Part shown: one piece after another, positions 50,640 to 61,990 of the stretch
Layout: every line of letters starts with the position of its first letter
How positions within the stretch are numbered: the stretch's first letter is position 1
Source: Megalonaias nervosa
Lineage: Eukaryota > Mollusca > Bivalvia > Unionida > Unionidae
DNA: 64,000 nt
NCBI GenBank assembly: GCA_016617855.1
Contig: JAECUM010092831.1
Span: 310,001 to 374,000 of the forward strand
Direction of reading: 5' to 3'
Made by a program: the position numbers and the translations under genes
Notes under the pieces: model-generated
The model's input: the letters and a program-made list of their open reading frames with translations, nothing else
Told to the model about the DNA's origin: nothing
Database searches by the model: none

Positions 50640-51340
50640 GAACATCCATGCAATCATAATATTGCCATAAATGTGACCTTGACCCAAATTTCAAAATGTT
50701 GAATTAGCAGGTCACAGAATGAACTGTCAAAGCTTCTATGACTGTGACACTGACACCAAGGTCAAAGGGGCAAAAGAACATTTCATCCTATGAACTATCT
50801 TACCTTCATGATAATTCAATCCAAGTAAGAAAAAAAATTTCCATTATGAAGTTTAGGAACCAAGCAACTGATACAACTTTAACCAAGACCCTAATGTATA
50901 ATTTCTATGACTTTGACTCCAAGGTCAAAGTGGCAAGCATCATGTCAGGGGGTTTAGGAAATAAAATCAAATGAAACAACTTTAACTAAAACCTTAACAC
51001 ACATTTTCAATAACTTTTTCCTTGAACCCAAGATCAGAAAGGCAAGCATGTATGTAACCCAATGAATTGTCTAAGCTTCATTATGTTCCAGCTCAAGTAT
51101 GAAGAAAATCCACTTATGAAATAGAAACAAAGTTTTAAAAAACTTAAACCAAACTTCAAAAGAAATATTCTATAACTAGGACCCCAAGGAACAAGAGGCG
51201 AGTGAGCAAATTTGTAGAATGAATCATGTTAGCTTCATAATGATACATGCTCAGTATTATGAGAATCTATGAAGAGATTTTGGAAATGTAAGCAAATTAA
51301 TGAAAACTGTGGCAATCTGCTCATGACGACACTGCTGCCT
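50640..51340 (+). repeat. Diverged tandem repeat with AAGGTCAAAG phrases
   Basis: About four units of 165-180 bp sharing CCAAGGTCAAAG, CTTCAT(G/A)AT and ACTTTAACCAA. Noncoding repeat family. Confidence 0.5.
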
Positions 51341-51359
51341 CTACAGAGTACTTACTACC

Positions 51360-51865
51360 AATGTAGGCTTGACAAAAAATGACTGCTACATATCACTTAC
51401 TACCAATAAGGCTGGACAAAAAATGACTGCTACATATCACTTACTACCAATGTAGGCTCGACAAAAAATGACTGCTACATATCACTTACTACCAATGTAG
51501 GCTCAACAAAAAATGACTGCTACATATCTCTTACTACCAATGTAGGCTTGACAAAAAAATGACTGCTACATATCACTTACTACCAATGTAGGCTCAACAA
51601 AAAATAACTGCTACATATCACTTACTACCAATGTAGGCTCGACAAAAAATGACTGTTACATATCACTTACTACCAATGTAGGCTGGACAAAAAATGACTG
51701 CTACATATCACTTACTACCAATGTAGGCTCAACAAAAAATGACTGTTACATATCACTTACTACCAATGTAGGCTCAACAAAAAATGACTGCTACATATCA
51801 CTTACTACCAATGTAGGCTCAACAAAAAATGACTGCTACATATCACTTACACCAATGCAGAATCG
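51360..51865 (+). repeat. 45-bp minisatellite
   Basis: About eleven near-identical units with CATATCACTTACTACCAATG and GACAAAAAATGACTG. Confidence 0.92.
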
Positions 51866-51959
51866 ACAAAAAATTAGTGGTTTGGTGGAAGAACATTCAG
51901 CTTGATATGTCTACTACATTATTTCAACTGATTATGTAGTGCTGAAATTCAGCTTCACT

Positions 51960-52650
51960 AATATATGTGTGATGTAATAATGTTATTATAATATCAATGT
52001 GATGAAACAATGTTATTATAATATCAATGTGATGTAATAATATTTATTATAATGCTGATGTGATGTTATATTGTTATTATAATGTAAATGTGATGTACTG
52101 ATGTCATTGTAATGTTGATGTGATATAATAACATTATAAAAATGTCAGTGGAATGTAATAATATTATGTTGATGTGATGTAATAATGTTTATTATAATGT
52201 CAATGTGATGTAATAATGTTATTATAATGTATATATTATGTAATAATGTTATTTTATGTTATGCTACAGGATTTTTTGAGAAAAACATTCTTCATATTTC
52301 ACTGGAGTGAAAAATATCATATTATGCTGATGTGATGTAACAATGTTATTATAATGTAAATGTGATGTAATAATGTCATTGTAATGCTGATGTGATATAA
52401 CATCATTCAAATGTAAGTGGAATGTAATATTATTATGTTGATGTGATGTAATAATATTATTATAATGTAGATGTGATGCAATAATGTTATTATAATGTAA
52501 TTGTGATGTAATAATGTCATTGTAATGCTGATGTGATATAACATCATTCAAATGTAAGTGGAATGTAATATTATTATGTTGATGTGATGTAATAATGTTA
52601 TTATAATGTAGATGTGATGTAATAATGTTATTATAATGTAGATATGATGT
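51960..52650 (+). repeat. AT-rich repeat, TGATGTAATAATGTTATTAT core
   Basis: Imperfect units of about 30 bp with a higher-order structure: a block ending in GCTACAGGATTTT(T/C)TGAGA occurs at about 52264 and again at about 52665. Confidence 0.8.
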
Positions 52651-52689
52651 TATTCTATTTTATGCTACAGGATTTTCTGAGAGAAACAA

Positions 52690-53236
52690 TCTTGATATTT
52701 CACAGGAGTGAACAAATATATATTTTCACCGGCTGTCAGCAGACACAGATAAAATTATAAGCATGAAATTTGAAGATGTTATTACACAGTTACATAGTCA
52801 AGTGGTAACTATGGCCACCTACAGTTAAAGATGGCTCAAGTTCAAATCCAACAAGGTGAAAATATTTATTGTTCTTAATTTGCTATTTTACTTTGAATTG
52901 GGAGGGAAAATTATCTTACTAATGATATTTTCTGTGCAAATAATCACAAAACACAATAGGACACAAATGGTAAACTGCTGACATCACAAGGTTATTCTCA
53001 TTCTCATGCTCTGCAAGGAAAGTGCCTTTGCTGGGTCCGATGTCACTATTTTAAGTTGGTAAAATGCCTATACATTTAAGTTACTGCACAGTATTGACTC
53101 ATTCAACATAGGTATGGTCATGAACCCTTATTTTGTGATATAAGGTAACATCACTCTGTGAGCCCTTCCCCCTCCAATCATGTTACAGTGATGGAATACT
53201 GTAGCAAGAATTAATAGAACAAAAGTTGCCTCATAC
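52690..53236. other. Intron, no feature seen
   Basis: No gene or array recognised. Confidence 0.4.
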
Positions 53237-53316
53237 ATGCTTCTGTCCTGGATCATCTCTGCCTCTCTCTCTTTGCCCTCCAATAGCAGTCGTAGAGAGT
53301 CCAGCTCATTCAGCAG
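53237..53316 (-). CDS. Coiled-coil gene, exon b (residues 59-85)
   Basis: 80 bases. The acceptor is TGTTTTCAG before CTG CTG AAT; the donor is GCAT/GTATGA. Translation is LLNELDSLRLLLEGKERE and onward, ending in two bases of a Met codon completed by the next exon. Short exon of pure coiled coil; the phase fits both neighbours. Confidence 0.85.
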
Positions 53317-53529
53317 CTGAAAACAGGATTACAGTTAACACTATTCAACAAAGTAAAACCAAAATAAGCAAGTAATGGAAATTTTCCTAAAGCACACAAA
53401 TATTATGCACACAAAACAAATACACCATCCCTCTCCTCACATCCCATTAGAAAGTGACATTACATCAAGGCGATGCAATGGTGTATAAACATTTAATACA
53501 GAGTCAACATCTCTTGAATCTTGTATAAA

Positions 53530-54650
53530 ATTCCATGGAAAAGATTATATTATGGGGATGCCCATGTAAAGTCTCATGGAAAAGATCCTATTGTAGGGAT
53601 GCCCATGTAAAGTCTCATGGAAAAGCTCATATTACAGGGATGCCCATGTAAAGTCTCATGGGAAAGATCGTATTACAGGGATGCCCATGTAAAGTCTCAT
53701 GGGAAAGATCGTATTACAGGGATGCCCATGTAAAGTCTCATGGAAAAGATTATATTATAGGGTTGCCCATGTAAAGTCTCATGGAAAAGATCGCATTACA
53801 GGGATGCCCATGTAAAGTCTCATGGAAAAGATCATATTACAGGGATGCCCATGTAAAGTCTCATGAGAAAGATCATATTACAGGGATGCCCATGTAAAGT
53901 CTCATGGGAAAGATCATATTACAGGGATGCCCATGTAAAGTCTCATGGAAAAGATCATATTACAGGGATGCCCATGTAAAGTCTCATGGGAAAGATCATA
54001 TTACAGGGATGCCCATGTAAAGTCTCATGGAAAAGATTATATAACAGGGATGCCCATGTAAAGTCTCATGGAAAAGATCATATTACAGGGATGCCCATGT
54101 AAAGTCTCATGGAAAAGATCATATTACAGGGATGCCCATGTAAAGTCTCATGGAAAAAGATCATATTACAGGGATGCCCATGTAAAGTCTCATGGAAAAG
54201 ATTATATAACAGGGATGCCCATGTAAAGTCTCATGGAAAAGATTATATAACAGGGATGCCCATGTAAAGTCTCATGGAAAAGATCATATTACAGGGATGC
54301 CCATGTAAAGTCTAATTGAAAAGATTATATAACAGGGATGCCCATGTAAAGTCTCATGGAAAAGATCCCATTACAAGGATGTCCATCAAAATCTCATGGA
54401 TAAGATCATATTACATGGATGTGCATGTAAATCTCATGGAAAAGATCATATACAGGGATGCCCATCTAAAACCTCGTGGGAAAGATCATATTACAGAGAT
54501 GCCCATGTAAATCTCAAGGGAAAGATCATATTACAGAGATGCCCATGTAAATCTCAAGGGAAAGATCATATTACAGAGATGCCCATGTAAATCTCAAGGG
54601 AAAGATCATATTACAGAGATGCCCATGTAAATCTCAAGGGAAAGATTATA
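53530..54650 (+). repeat. 41-bp minisatellite, about 27 units
   Basis: Unit with CCCATGTAAAGTCTCATGG and AAAGATCATATTACAGGGAT. The last units (54360-54650) change to a 39-40 bp form with AAATCTCAAGGG, showing two expansion phases. Confidence 0.95.
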
Positions 54651-54748
54651 CTACTGGTATGACCGAAACCGAAATCCCAATGGAGTTCTTGAAGCATAGC
54701 CTGAAGGATGATGATTTCACCACATACAAGGGATTCAGTAATGTTTTG

Positions 54749-54749
<1 letters not shown>

Positions 54750-54819
<70 letters not shown>
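54750..54819 (+). repeat. (TA)n microsatellite
   Basis: About 35 uninterrupted TA dinucleotides. Confidence 0.95.
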
Positions 54820-54820
<1 letters not shown>

Positions 54821-55380
54821 CTGTTCTTTCACAAAAGGAAAGCAACACCTATGAAATTTCAAGATAAAACTTAAAGTTTTGCTAGTGAAATTGCTGATCC
54901 TATACAATTGCTTTGTTAAATTATTTTCTGAGGCAGCAAGCACCCCTAATCAGCTGATATAACTTGTTCCATGTACATGAGTGTCTCACACTTGAGTCCA
55001 CTGCCAAGATGATGTAACTTGTTTCCTGTACATGAGTGTCTCACACTGGAGTCCACTGCCAAGATTTATGGAGAAATAACTCCCTTTTTTGTTCAGCATC
55101 ACAACATTTATTTGTAAGGAATAAAGCATCTATCAAACATCTGACTGGTAATTAATTACAAAAGATATGAATGATTTAAAAAATACCTTTTTCTTGTATG
55201 TAACATTACTGTTTTGCTTTGAGTGAACAAAATGCAATTGGAAAAAAAGAGCACTTCTTATAATATTTCCTGCTTCTTTTGAAACATAAGAATGAAGAAA
55301 CAGATTGCATACTTTTACCCACTTTTACTTTTCTATATGAGCTGTGGGATGCAGGGTTTATTTGTTCTGAGTACAGTTCA
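54820..55380. other. Intron; two-copy repeat only
   Basis: CATGAGTGTCTCACACT plus GAGTCCACTGCCAAGAT is present twice (about 54975-55065). Nothing else recognised. Confidence 0.5.
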
Positions 55381-55640
55381 GAATAAGGACAAATGTAGTA
55401 AAACACACTGGCATACATGACAAGTGTAATAACACAATGGCATAAATGACAAGCATAATAACTCATATTGGCATAAATGACAAGTGTAATAACATACACT
55501 GGCATAAATGACAAGTGTAATAACACACAATGGCATAAATCACAAGTGTAATAACACCCTGGCATAAATGACAAGTGTAAGAACACACTGGCATAAATGA
55601 CAATTGTAATAACACACACTGGCATAAATGACAAGTGAAA
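55381..55640 (+). repeat. About 30-bp minisatellite
   Basis: About nine units with GGCATAAATGACAAGTGTAA and TAACACAC. Confidence 0.85.
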
Positions 55641-55875
55641 TCCAATGTTGATACAGATACATCTACATTCATACACCCCGTCCAACAATGCTGTCACTGT
55701 TTAATGTGAGGTGTGATAGAAAATGTTGATACAGATACATCTACATTCATACACCCCGTCCAACAATGCTGTCACTGTTTAATGTGAGGAGTGATAGAAA
55801 ATGTTGATACAGATACATCTACATTCATACACCCTGTCCAACAATGCTCTGATGGTGTTTAATGTGAAGAGTGAT
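55641..55875 (+). repeat. 78-bp tandem repeat, three units
   Basis: Three near-identical units with TGTTGATACAGATACATC and CCGTCCAACAATGCTGTC, directly following the 30-bp array. Confidence 0.9.
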
Positions 55876-56099
55876 GCAAAACATTCAAAATCTAAGCAAA
55901 TACATGAAACAGATAAACTGGTAAAGATTTGGGAACTGAACATCACATAAATTTTCCAATATCAAATTCTATGAATATTGTTCAGTACACAAAAGATAAA
56001 TATCTATCATTTTTGTTATACTTTCATTGATATCACCCTTTACATTATGTATATCCTATTGACAGATTAATAATTCAAGCTGGAGCTATAAGCAGCTGA

Positions 56100-56440
56100 G
56101 ATAATGCCTTTGTCTACTGTGCTATAGAGACAAATATATAATACTCTTCTTACACTCCCCTGTACTGAAGAGACAGATGTGTAATACACTCTCTACACTC
56201 CCCTGTACTATTGAGACAGATGTGTAATATACTCCCAACACTCCCATGTACTATTGAGACAGATGTGTAATGCACTCCCAACACTCCCATGTACTACTGA
56301 GACAGATGTGTAATACACTCCCAATACTCCCCTGTACTACTGAGACAGATGTGTAATACACTCCCAATACTCCCATGTACTACTGAGACAGATGTGTAAT
56401 ACACTCCCAATACTCCCCTGTACTATTGAAACAAATATAT
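56100..56440 (+). repeat. 43-bp minisatellite
   Basis: About eight units with TACTGAGACAGATGTGTAAT and ACACTCCC; degenerate copies continue to about 56600, close to the donor of exon a. Confidence 0.85.
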
Positions 56441-56685
56441 AATGCACTCCCTACATTCAGCTAAGCTATAGACAAATATTTATTACACTAACTGTAATAT
56501 AGCCAGATATGCAATAAACTCCCTACTCTACCTTGTAATATGGACAAAAATGTAATACAATCCCCTCTACTATAGACAGATTTTTAATACACTCCCTATA
56601 ATGTGAATACAGAACATTATTCCTTAAACTTAACAGATAATTATGATCACACTTTTAAATGCAGTGGAAAAAGAAGTTCCTTCAC

Positions 56686-56859
56686 CTTTCTAGAGTCTGT
56701 TGGAATGTTGACATATCGAGTCTCAAAGTTGCCATGCTGTTTTCTGGCTTCTTGTTCAAACTTCTCAAGAATCTCCTGCAGTTTCTTCTCAAGTCTGACC
56801 AAGTCTTCTTCTGCTTGCCCTCGCTCCTGGATCAGTGAGTCATTCTCCTCAGCAATCTG
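56686..56859 (-). CDS. Coiled-coil gene, exon a (residues 1-58 of the visible part)
   Basis: 174 bases, phase 0 at both ends. The acceptor is TTTTTGTAG before CAG ATT; the donor is AAAG/GTGAAG. It encodes QIAEENDSLIQERG and then EKKLQEILEKFEQ, a clear coiled coil. Near its end it leaves the heptad pattern (NFETRYVNIPTDSRK), a likely short break in the coil. Because it starts with an acceptor, at least one more 5' exon must lie at higher coordinates; none is visible up to 64000. Confidence 0.85.
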
Positions 56860-57049
56860 CTACAAAAACAAAGATCAGTAATGAATCAAATGATGTTAAC
56901 CATATATACATCCAAGTGCAAACGATACAAATTCAGATCTGCCATTGCTTTAACAGCTTGTCTGTCAATTATTTGCAGTTTGGCATCACTTAAAGGCAAA
57001 TATATATGGTAAATGAGAACAATTGCTAAGAATTAAATCCTGCATTTCT

Positions 57050-57370
57050 ACCTGGAAGGATAGCTCAGACTGATTCACATTTATTTCTACCTAACACAAT
57101 AACTCAGTCTCATCTACATGTATTTCTAGCAGCTCGGTCTCACCTATGTGTATTTCTATTTTGGAAGGGTAGCTCAGTCTTAGTTACATGTATTTCTACC
57201 TGGAGGTGTAGTTCAGTCTGACCAACATGCCTTTCTGCCTGAAGGCATAGTCCAATCAACATGCATTTCTACCAGGAGGGATAGCACAGTCTGACCTATA
57301 TGTACTTCTACCTGGTGGGGTTAGCTTGGTTTGATGTACATGTACAGGTTAGCTCAGTCTCACCTATATA
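57050..57370 (+). repeat. Degenerate minisatellite of about 40 bp
   Basis: Imperfect units with TTTCTACCTGGA and TAGCTCAGTCTGACC or TCACC, lying upstream of the acceptor of exon a. Confidence 0.75.
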
Positions 57371-57400
57371 TGTATATAGTAAGAGAGAAAAAAAAAAAAA

Positions 57401-57482
<82 letters not shown>
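57401..57482 (+). repeat. (TA)n microsatellite
   Basis: About 41 TA dinucleotides preceded by an A-run. Confidence 0.95.
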
Positions 57483-57484
<2 letters not shown>

Positions 57485-57523
57485 CTGCATGTAACATAAT
57501 CTCTGATTGACTTAATATAAATA

Positions 57524-57612
57524 CAGTAAAAACCTGTTATGAGAGACTGACCCTTCTGCCAACAAAAAGTGGTCTCTCAAGACAGGGTGGTCTCTCATAG
57601 CAGGTTTGTACA
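57524..57612. repeat. Mariner-like terminal motif with inverted repeats
   Basis: ACAGTAAAAACCTGTTATGA begins the segment; AAACCTGTTATGAGAGAC pairs with GTCTCTCATAGCAGGTTT at its end, with a further GTGGTCTCTCAAGACAGG inside. The style matches Tc1/mariner-type MITE termini. No second terminus found. Confidence 0.4.
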
Positions 57613-58658
57613 AAAAGACCAGTTTCCAAGGTCCAGTTTCAGAACAATTTGAAGAAGAATAACCACAAACACTGTACATATGTTCTATTCTTTAGTAAAA
57701 GTTCTTGCTAAAATATTGTATGCATTCATCAAAGAACAAAATTATATAGCAATAAAGATATACTTCTATCATTAAACATAAAATCACATTTACACTTGAA
57801 GATCACATATTTTAGCATATGAAATCGTTTCTGAATTACTCCTTTCCCTTTATAACAACCTAAATTTGTTTTACTGACGTTTAAACCGCTTTTTTGTGAG
57901 CGGTCTGCTCTTTTTCACTTCTTTCAGTTACAATAATTATTTTCTCCAGCCTTAAAATTTTTTTGTTGGAGGTTCGTCCATGTTATTAAGGTTCTAGGTG
58001 TTAAAATTATTAGTGCTCAGTTGTAATATCGAACATAAAGATGGTTTTGACTGGGCTGTGGGAAAATATAAAAAATCTACACATGTGCATTGCATATCTA
58101 ACAATTAATGAAATAAAAAGAAACAATTATCTCATCCAGAAACAGAACCATTTACTCTGAGAGAAAAGTCAACGGCTCCATTCAAAGATGACATACAGGG
58201 ATTAACTCTGTAAGCAAAGTGTGTAACCCGGTCACACCAACTTGAACAGACGACAGCTTTGTGATTGGGATGTAATCACTTAACATCGGGGGGAAAAACA
58301 ACAAACATCACAAGTCTTGAACACTATCAGTTGGATCACGCAAATGATTCTCTCTTGCAATACGGATTAACTCTAAAGACAAACAATATACATGACCACT
58401 ACATCAACTTTGGCACTACAACAGCAATTCATGACATGTACATTAGCCTGGTTTACAGACTGTAGCATCTATCACCGGTAGCAACAATCCTTTTTTTTTT
58501 TAATATTCCTTTTATGTTTGTTTTTTATCAGAACAATTGTTACTAATCAAGCAGTCATTGTAAGGTCAGTGGTATCTGTCTGTTCTCGCAACATGGTCAT
58601 TCATAGGGAAGCTGGGTCCTACGATAAGGCTGGGAAGCAGGCTAAGTGTGGGAATAAT
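57613..58658. other. Intron or flank, no feature seen
   Basis: No further exon of the coiled-coil gene, no RNA gene and no array recognised. Confidence 0.4.
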
Positions 58659-58756
58659 TAGTCTGGTTCCCTGCTTTGTATGCTCCCTGTGTTGCTCACC
58701 CCTATACGAATAGCGGAGAACAATGCAGGGAGCATAAGAAGCAGGGAACCAGACTA
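58659..58756. repeat. Fold-back element (31-bp arms)
   Basis: Arms 58659-58689 and 58726-58756 are inverted copies with 29 of 31 positions matching (TAGTCTGGTTCCCTGCTT at the outer end). The loop can pair further. MITE-like; it abuts the next inverted repeat. Confidence 0.8.
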
Positions 58757-58757
58757 G

Positions 58758-59028
58758 GAGCAGCAGAGAGGCTGGACAAACCAAAATGCCTTATGGAAAT
58801 TAGATGTCCATTTACAAAACTAACGGTCCCTACAATAATTGAAAATACAAAGGTCAGTAATGCCAAACCAAAACCTCTAACCAACCAAGAGTTTCTCTAA
58901 TTGGGTTAGTTTATTTTGTTACCGATCGATGAATTTACATTTTTTAGCTTGTAGGTGTGTTCGTTTATTTTGTCAGACGTTAAATTTCAATAAGGGATTT
59001 TGGTCTGTCCAGCTTCTCTGCTGCTATA
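58758..59028. repeat. Large inverted repeat next to the virus-like element
   Basis: 58758-58793 and 58991-59026 are inverted copies (AGCAGCAGAGAGGCTGGAC against AGCAGCAGAGAAGCTGGAC). Weaker pairing appears to continue inward for another 60-100 bases. It ends 25 bases before the first ORF of the virus-like element and may be its terminal repeat or an unrelated MITE. Confidence 0.65.
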
Positions 59029-59052
59029 ATTAAAAACATCATTATATCAATA

Positions 59053-60061
59053 ATGATTAGTGAAGCTCACTCAACAAAATTAGCTCGAGAGCGATTAGAA
59101 GCATTTTAAAGATATCTTCCGCTTCGTGATTCTGTTAAACAACAACTACAAGATCGTCAGGAAGCTAAAGTTGAATTCTTTGAAGGTACAGAACAATTAT
59201 TTAAACCAATTGTCGAACCAACAAAGAAAATTGTTAAAGCAGCTAAAGCAACACAAAGAGCTCTTGAAACATTACCTGTCGATATTGCTGGCCGTATTCA
59301 AGCAGCTCAACTACCACCCGTACAACCTCCTCAACCACCACCCGTACAACCTCCTCAACCACCACCCGTACAACCTCCTCAACCACCACCCATTCAACCT
59401 CCTCAACCACCACCTAAAGATCGGCCACAATCTCCATTAAGAAAAATAATAACCAATATAATAGATAAATTTACGTCTGAAGGTATTGCCTCTATCAAGG
59501 ACCCAGACCAAATAGCTAATATTGCCGCATTCGGATATCGCAATAGAGATGAGTATGTAAAACCCAAATATATTAACACACTAAGATCTGCTGATTGGTG
59601 CAAGGATATATATCGCATCGCTACTAATACTTCGCAAATCAGATCTGAAGAAGATGTTGTTAATTTTGATAATTTTAATCGAAAAGTAGATGAGTATATT
59701 ATACAAGAGAACAAAGGAGACAAAGGGAAGAAGAAATAAAATTACATCTTAAAAATGCTAAACAAGCAAGAGAACAAAAAGAAGAAGAAATTAGACAAGG
59801 AAAGGAATTACGTCCAACAAGTAAGAAAAACCAAAAGAAACAACTGGAAGTGGTTTTATTATTAAATGCCCTAGCAACATCCTTGCCGATGTGGACAGAC
59901 TAGAAATCCTCACTGGAGGAAAATGAGCTGGTAATAATTCCCCAGAAATCATTAATGAAGCAGCTGATATTTGTCAAAGATTATTTACAGGCGGTATCAT
60001 GGATATTAATGTTTATCGGTCCCTCATTAATGAAATCGCCAATGATTATTTCAGTGATTAA
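59053..60061 (+). pseudogene. Virus-like element: long charged/proline-rich protein, broken
   Basis: Frame 1 starts at ATG 59053 (MISEAHSTKLARERLE), meets TAA at 59107, then is open to TAA at 59737. It contains four copies of an eight-residue PPVQPPQP-type repeat (24-bp units, 59311-59415). After 59700 the Glu/Lys-rich coding signal moves to another frame, and around 59825-59845 to a third, which continues to TAA at 60059 with a TGA at 59924. The three pieces probably belong to one gene of over 300 codons with two frameshifts and two stops. The function is unknown. Similar long helical proteins open the capsid-gene cluster in related invertebrate elements, as far as I recall. Confidence 0.55.
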
Positions 60062-60094
60062 AGGAAGCAATTAGATGCAGGGAATACAAATAAG

Positions 60095-60397
60095 ATGATT
60101 ATATATAATGCTCAACGTGGACCGACAATGGTCAGGGTGATAAATTCGCGATTACCAACTTATAAAGTGATCTACGGTGATGGACTCGGTGATATTGTTC
60201 AGGGTCTATTTAGAAGGATAGCCCCAAAAGCAATACCAATTGTAAAGCAACTGGGAATGAAAGCTATTGATGTTGTTCATGAAAAAGGTATTAGCGCTGT
60301 TGGTGATGTTGCAAGCAAAACATTCTCAGCAATCAAGTATAGACTAACACGATTAATACGACGAAAACCGCAATCAGTAAAATTACCCAGCACTTAA
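60095..60397 (+). CDS. Virus-like element: small basic protein, intact
   Basis: 100 codons. The middle has GDGLGDIVQGLFRRIAPKA followed by a helical stretch, and the C-terminus is very basic (RLTRLIRRKPQ). Intact and positively charged, it could bind DNA or be a minor virion protein; adenovirus-type cores contain comparable small basic proteins, but I see no specific homology. The stop lies three bases before the next ATG. A later ATG (codon 12) is also possible as the start. Confidence 0.6.
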   Translation: MIIYNAQRGPTMVRVINSRLPTYKVIYGDGLGDIVQGLFRRIAPKAIPIVKQLGMKAIDVVHEKGISAVGDVASKTFSAIKYRLTRLIRRKPQSVKLPST

Positions 60398-60400
60398 GTG

Positions 60401-60541
60401 ATGCCTGCAAATGTTAGTAAAATAATAAATCAAGCCACAAATCAAAAACTGGCAGAATTAGCTGGTGTACCCATGTCAGAGAAAGAAAGAAATATAACCG
60501 CAAGTTTAATAGCAGGAAGTGGTCTTCGTGTTAGACGATAA
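60401..60541 (+). CDS. Virus-like element: 46-residue protein
   Basis: Short complete frame, MPANVSKIINQATNQKL to GSGLRVRR. Supported by tight spacing (3 bases after the previous stop, 14 before the next ATG) and by the same GxGLR ending style as a neighbouring protein (KGMGLRL in the 61991 gene). Unknown function; it could be a small capsid-associated peptide. Confidence 0.5.
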   Translation: MPANVSKIINQATNQKLAELAGVPMSEKERNITASLIAGSGLRVRR

Positions 60542-60555
60542 CAAATATAATAAAG

Positions 60556-61967
60556 ATGTTCAAGCGTGTATCTGATCCCGCATTTGACATGGATGCGCCA
60601 GTTGTCAAGGATGAATCTGTGCGCGATTATCAATATTATTCTTATGACGCATGACAGCCAAATCAGCGTGGGTGAGTTGAAATGCAAGTTCAAGATACAA
60701 GTAGATATTTCTTACCCGCTGAAGCATTTATTGAAGTAGAAGGTGAAATTTTAAAAACAGTTGATACTGAATTTGCAGATGGTTTTAGAGCTGGTTTTGT
60801 TAATAATGGCATTATGGCATTGTTTGACAGCGCTACGTACATGATTGACAGAAAAAATATTGAATCAATCCAGAAGGACGTCGACGTCGCCACTACGATA
60901 CTTGGTCTTGCAAGATACAGTGATGATTATTCAAGATCAGCTGGTCCATCAATGATGTTTTACAAGGATACTTCTGATCACCCTGACAAAAGACAGCATC
61001 TTTTGGTACAAACACCGCGTGATACTGCAGTTGACCCACAACCAGCTAAAATGATACCCGGACCCACCGCTGCATTTTCAATATTACAGAGTGCTAAAAC
61101 AGATTTTAATTTAGGATTCACATCACGTCAATCAATGCTGAAAGATGGAAGTAGAGATTTTCATGTGTAATTTTACTATCACATATCTTTGGATTTTGTA
61201 GAAATGTCAGAAAGGTTATTTTCGGAGCCAAACATACAGTTGTACTCATACGAAAGGCTACAGATGATGATGCAATATGGCGATCTGTTGGCGCTGCTGA
61301 TGATGTAGGTAAAATAATTCTGACAAAACTTTCACTGTGGATGCCAACAATGACTCCAACAATACCTGAAGAAGAACATTTACTCTCTTTTATGAGTCAA
61401 GGTGGTAAATCAATGTTATCATGGCTGACGATGACCACAGATAGTGTTCAAAGTACAATCAATGGTTTATTCACATGGTAGATAGCATCACAGCAAGGTG
61501 TCTGTGCACTGCGACATATATTTGTTGCTTTCCAAAATGCTGAACGAGTAAATTCACAAACACTCAGTATAATGATATTTGATAAACTTGGTGTTTCTGA
61601 AGTTTCTTTGAGAATAAATGGACATCAAGAACCATCTGAGAATATATTATTGAATTTTGATCTCAATCATGTTGCATGTGCATATCATCGTTTAATGTCA
61701 TTTATGGGACGTGTTCAATATGTTGATTCTGGTTTACAAATATCACAGCTAGATTTTACAACGCTGTATCCGATTTATTATTTTTCACTGGAACAGTTGG
61801 ATTTATTTAGGCAATCTGTCATTGATATACACTTTTGAGCTCATGTGACAAGAGGAGCTATTGCTAATTATAGAGCAACAGCTGTTATACTCAGCGATAA
61901 ATCAATGTTGCTTGAAGGTGTTGGTGACTGCATGAGAGTTATTGATGCCCCAGTAGAAAACATGTAA
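60556..61967 (+). pseudogene. Virus-like element: major-capsid-like protein, broken
   Basis: About 470 codons. Frame 1 from ATG 60556 has TGA at 60652 and 60673, is open to 61170, then shifts by one base near 61150-61165. The second frame has TAG at 61479 and TGA at 61836 and ends with TAA at 61965. Conserved-looking stretches include YSRYFLPAEAF-like and TTILGLARYSDD segments in the N-terminal half, HIFGFC after the shift and LDFTTLYPIYYFSLEQL near the end. The size and these blocks match a capsid-like family found beside adenain-type proteases in invertebrate genomes; assignment as a double-jelly-roll major capsid protein is inference. This copy has four stops and one frameshift. Confidence 0.6.
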
Positions 61968-61990
61968 TTAGATCATTCATGATAATTATA

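Larger units (their letters stand above)
15060..56859 (-). other. Host gene: long coiled-coil protein, 12 internal exons
   Basis: Exons in transcript order: 56686-56859, 53237-53316, 48212-48323, 42138-42293, 39016-39246, 37344-37484, 30510-30660, 29043-29208, 25353-25448, 24139-24262, 22351-22515, 15060-15263. All have GT donors and AG acceptors, phases agree at every junction, and the sum is 1800 bases. The 600 residues are almost all heptad-type coiled coil (Glu, Lys, Gln, Leu-rich, very few Pro or Gly). There is no signal peptide, membrane segment or enzymatic motif in this part. Such proteins are typically centrosomal, ciliary or other cytoskeletal CCDC/CEP-type scaffolds; that role is inference. 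Both ends of the gene are outside the exons found. Confidence 0.85.

Noticed and set aside
55206..55697. 163-codon minus-strand ORF with Cys/His-rich repeats resembling zinc fingers
   Set aside because: The Cys and His spacing follows the 30-bp minisatellite and lacks the C2H2 pattern.
57300..57494. ORFs with Tyr-Ile runs in the (TA)n tracts (also at 37203-37496 and 54611-54943)
   Set aside because: Translation of TA dinucleotides; part of the 37203 ORF overlaps exon f, but the rest is microsatellite.
58676..58900. 74-codon ORF near the virus-like element as its first gene
   Set aside because: It runs through the two fold-back sequences; no similarity to viral proteins is visible and ORFs exist on both strands there.
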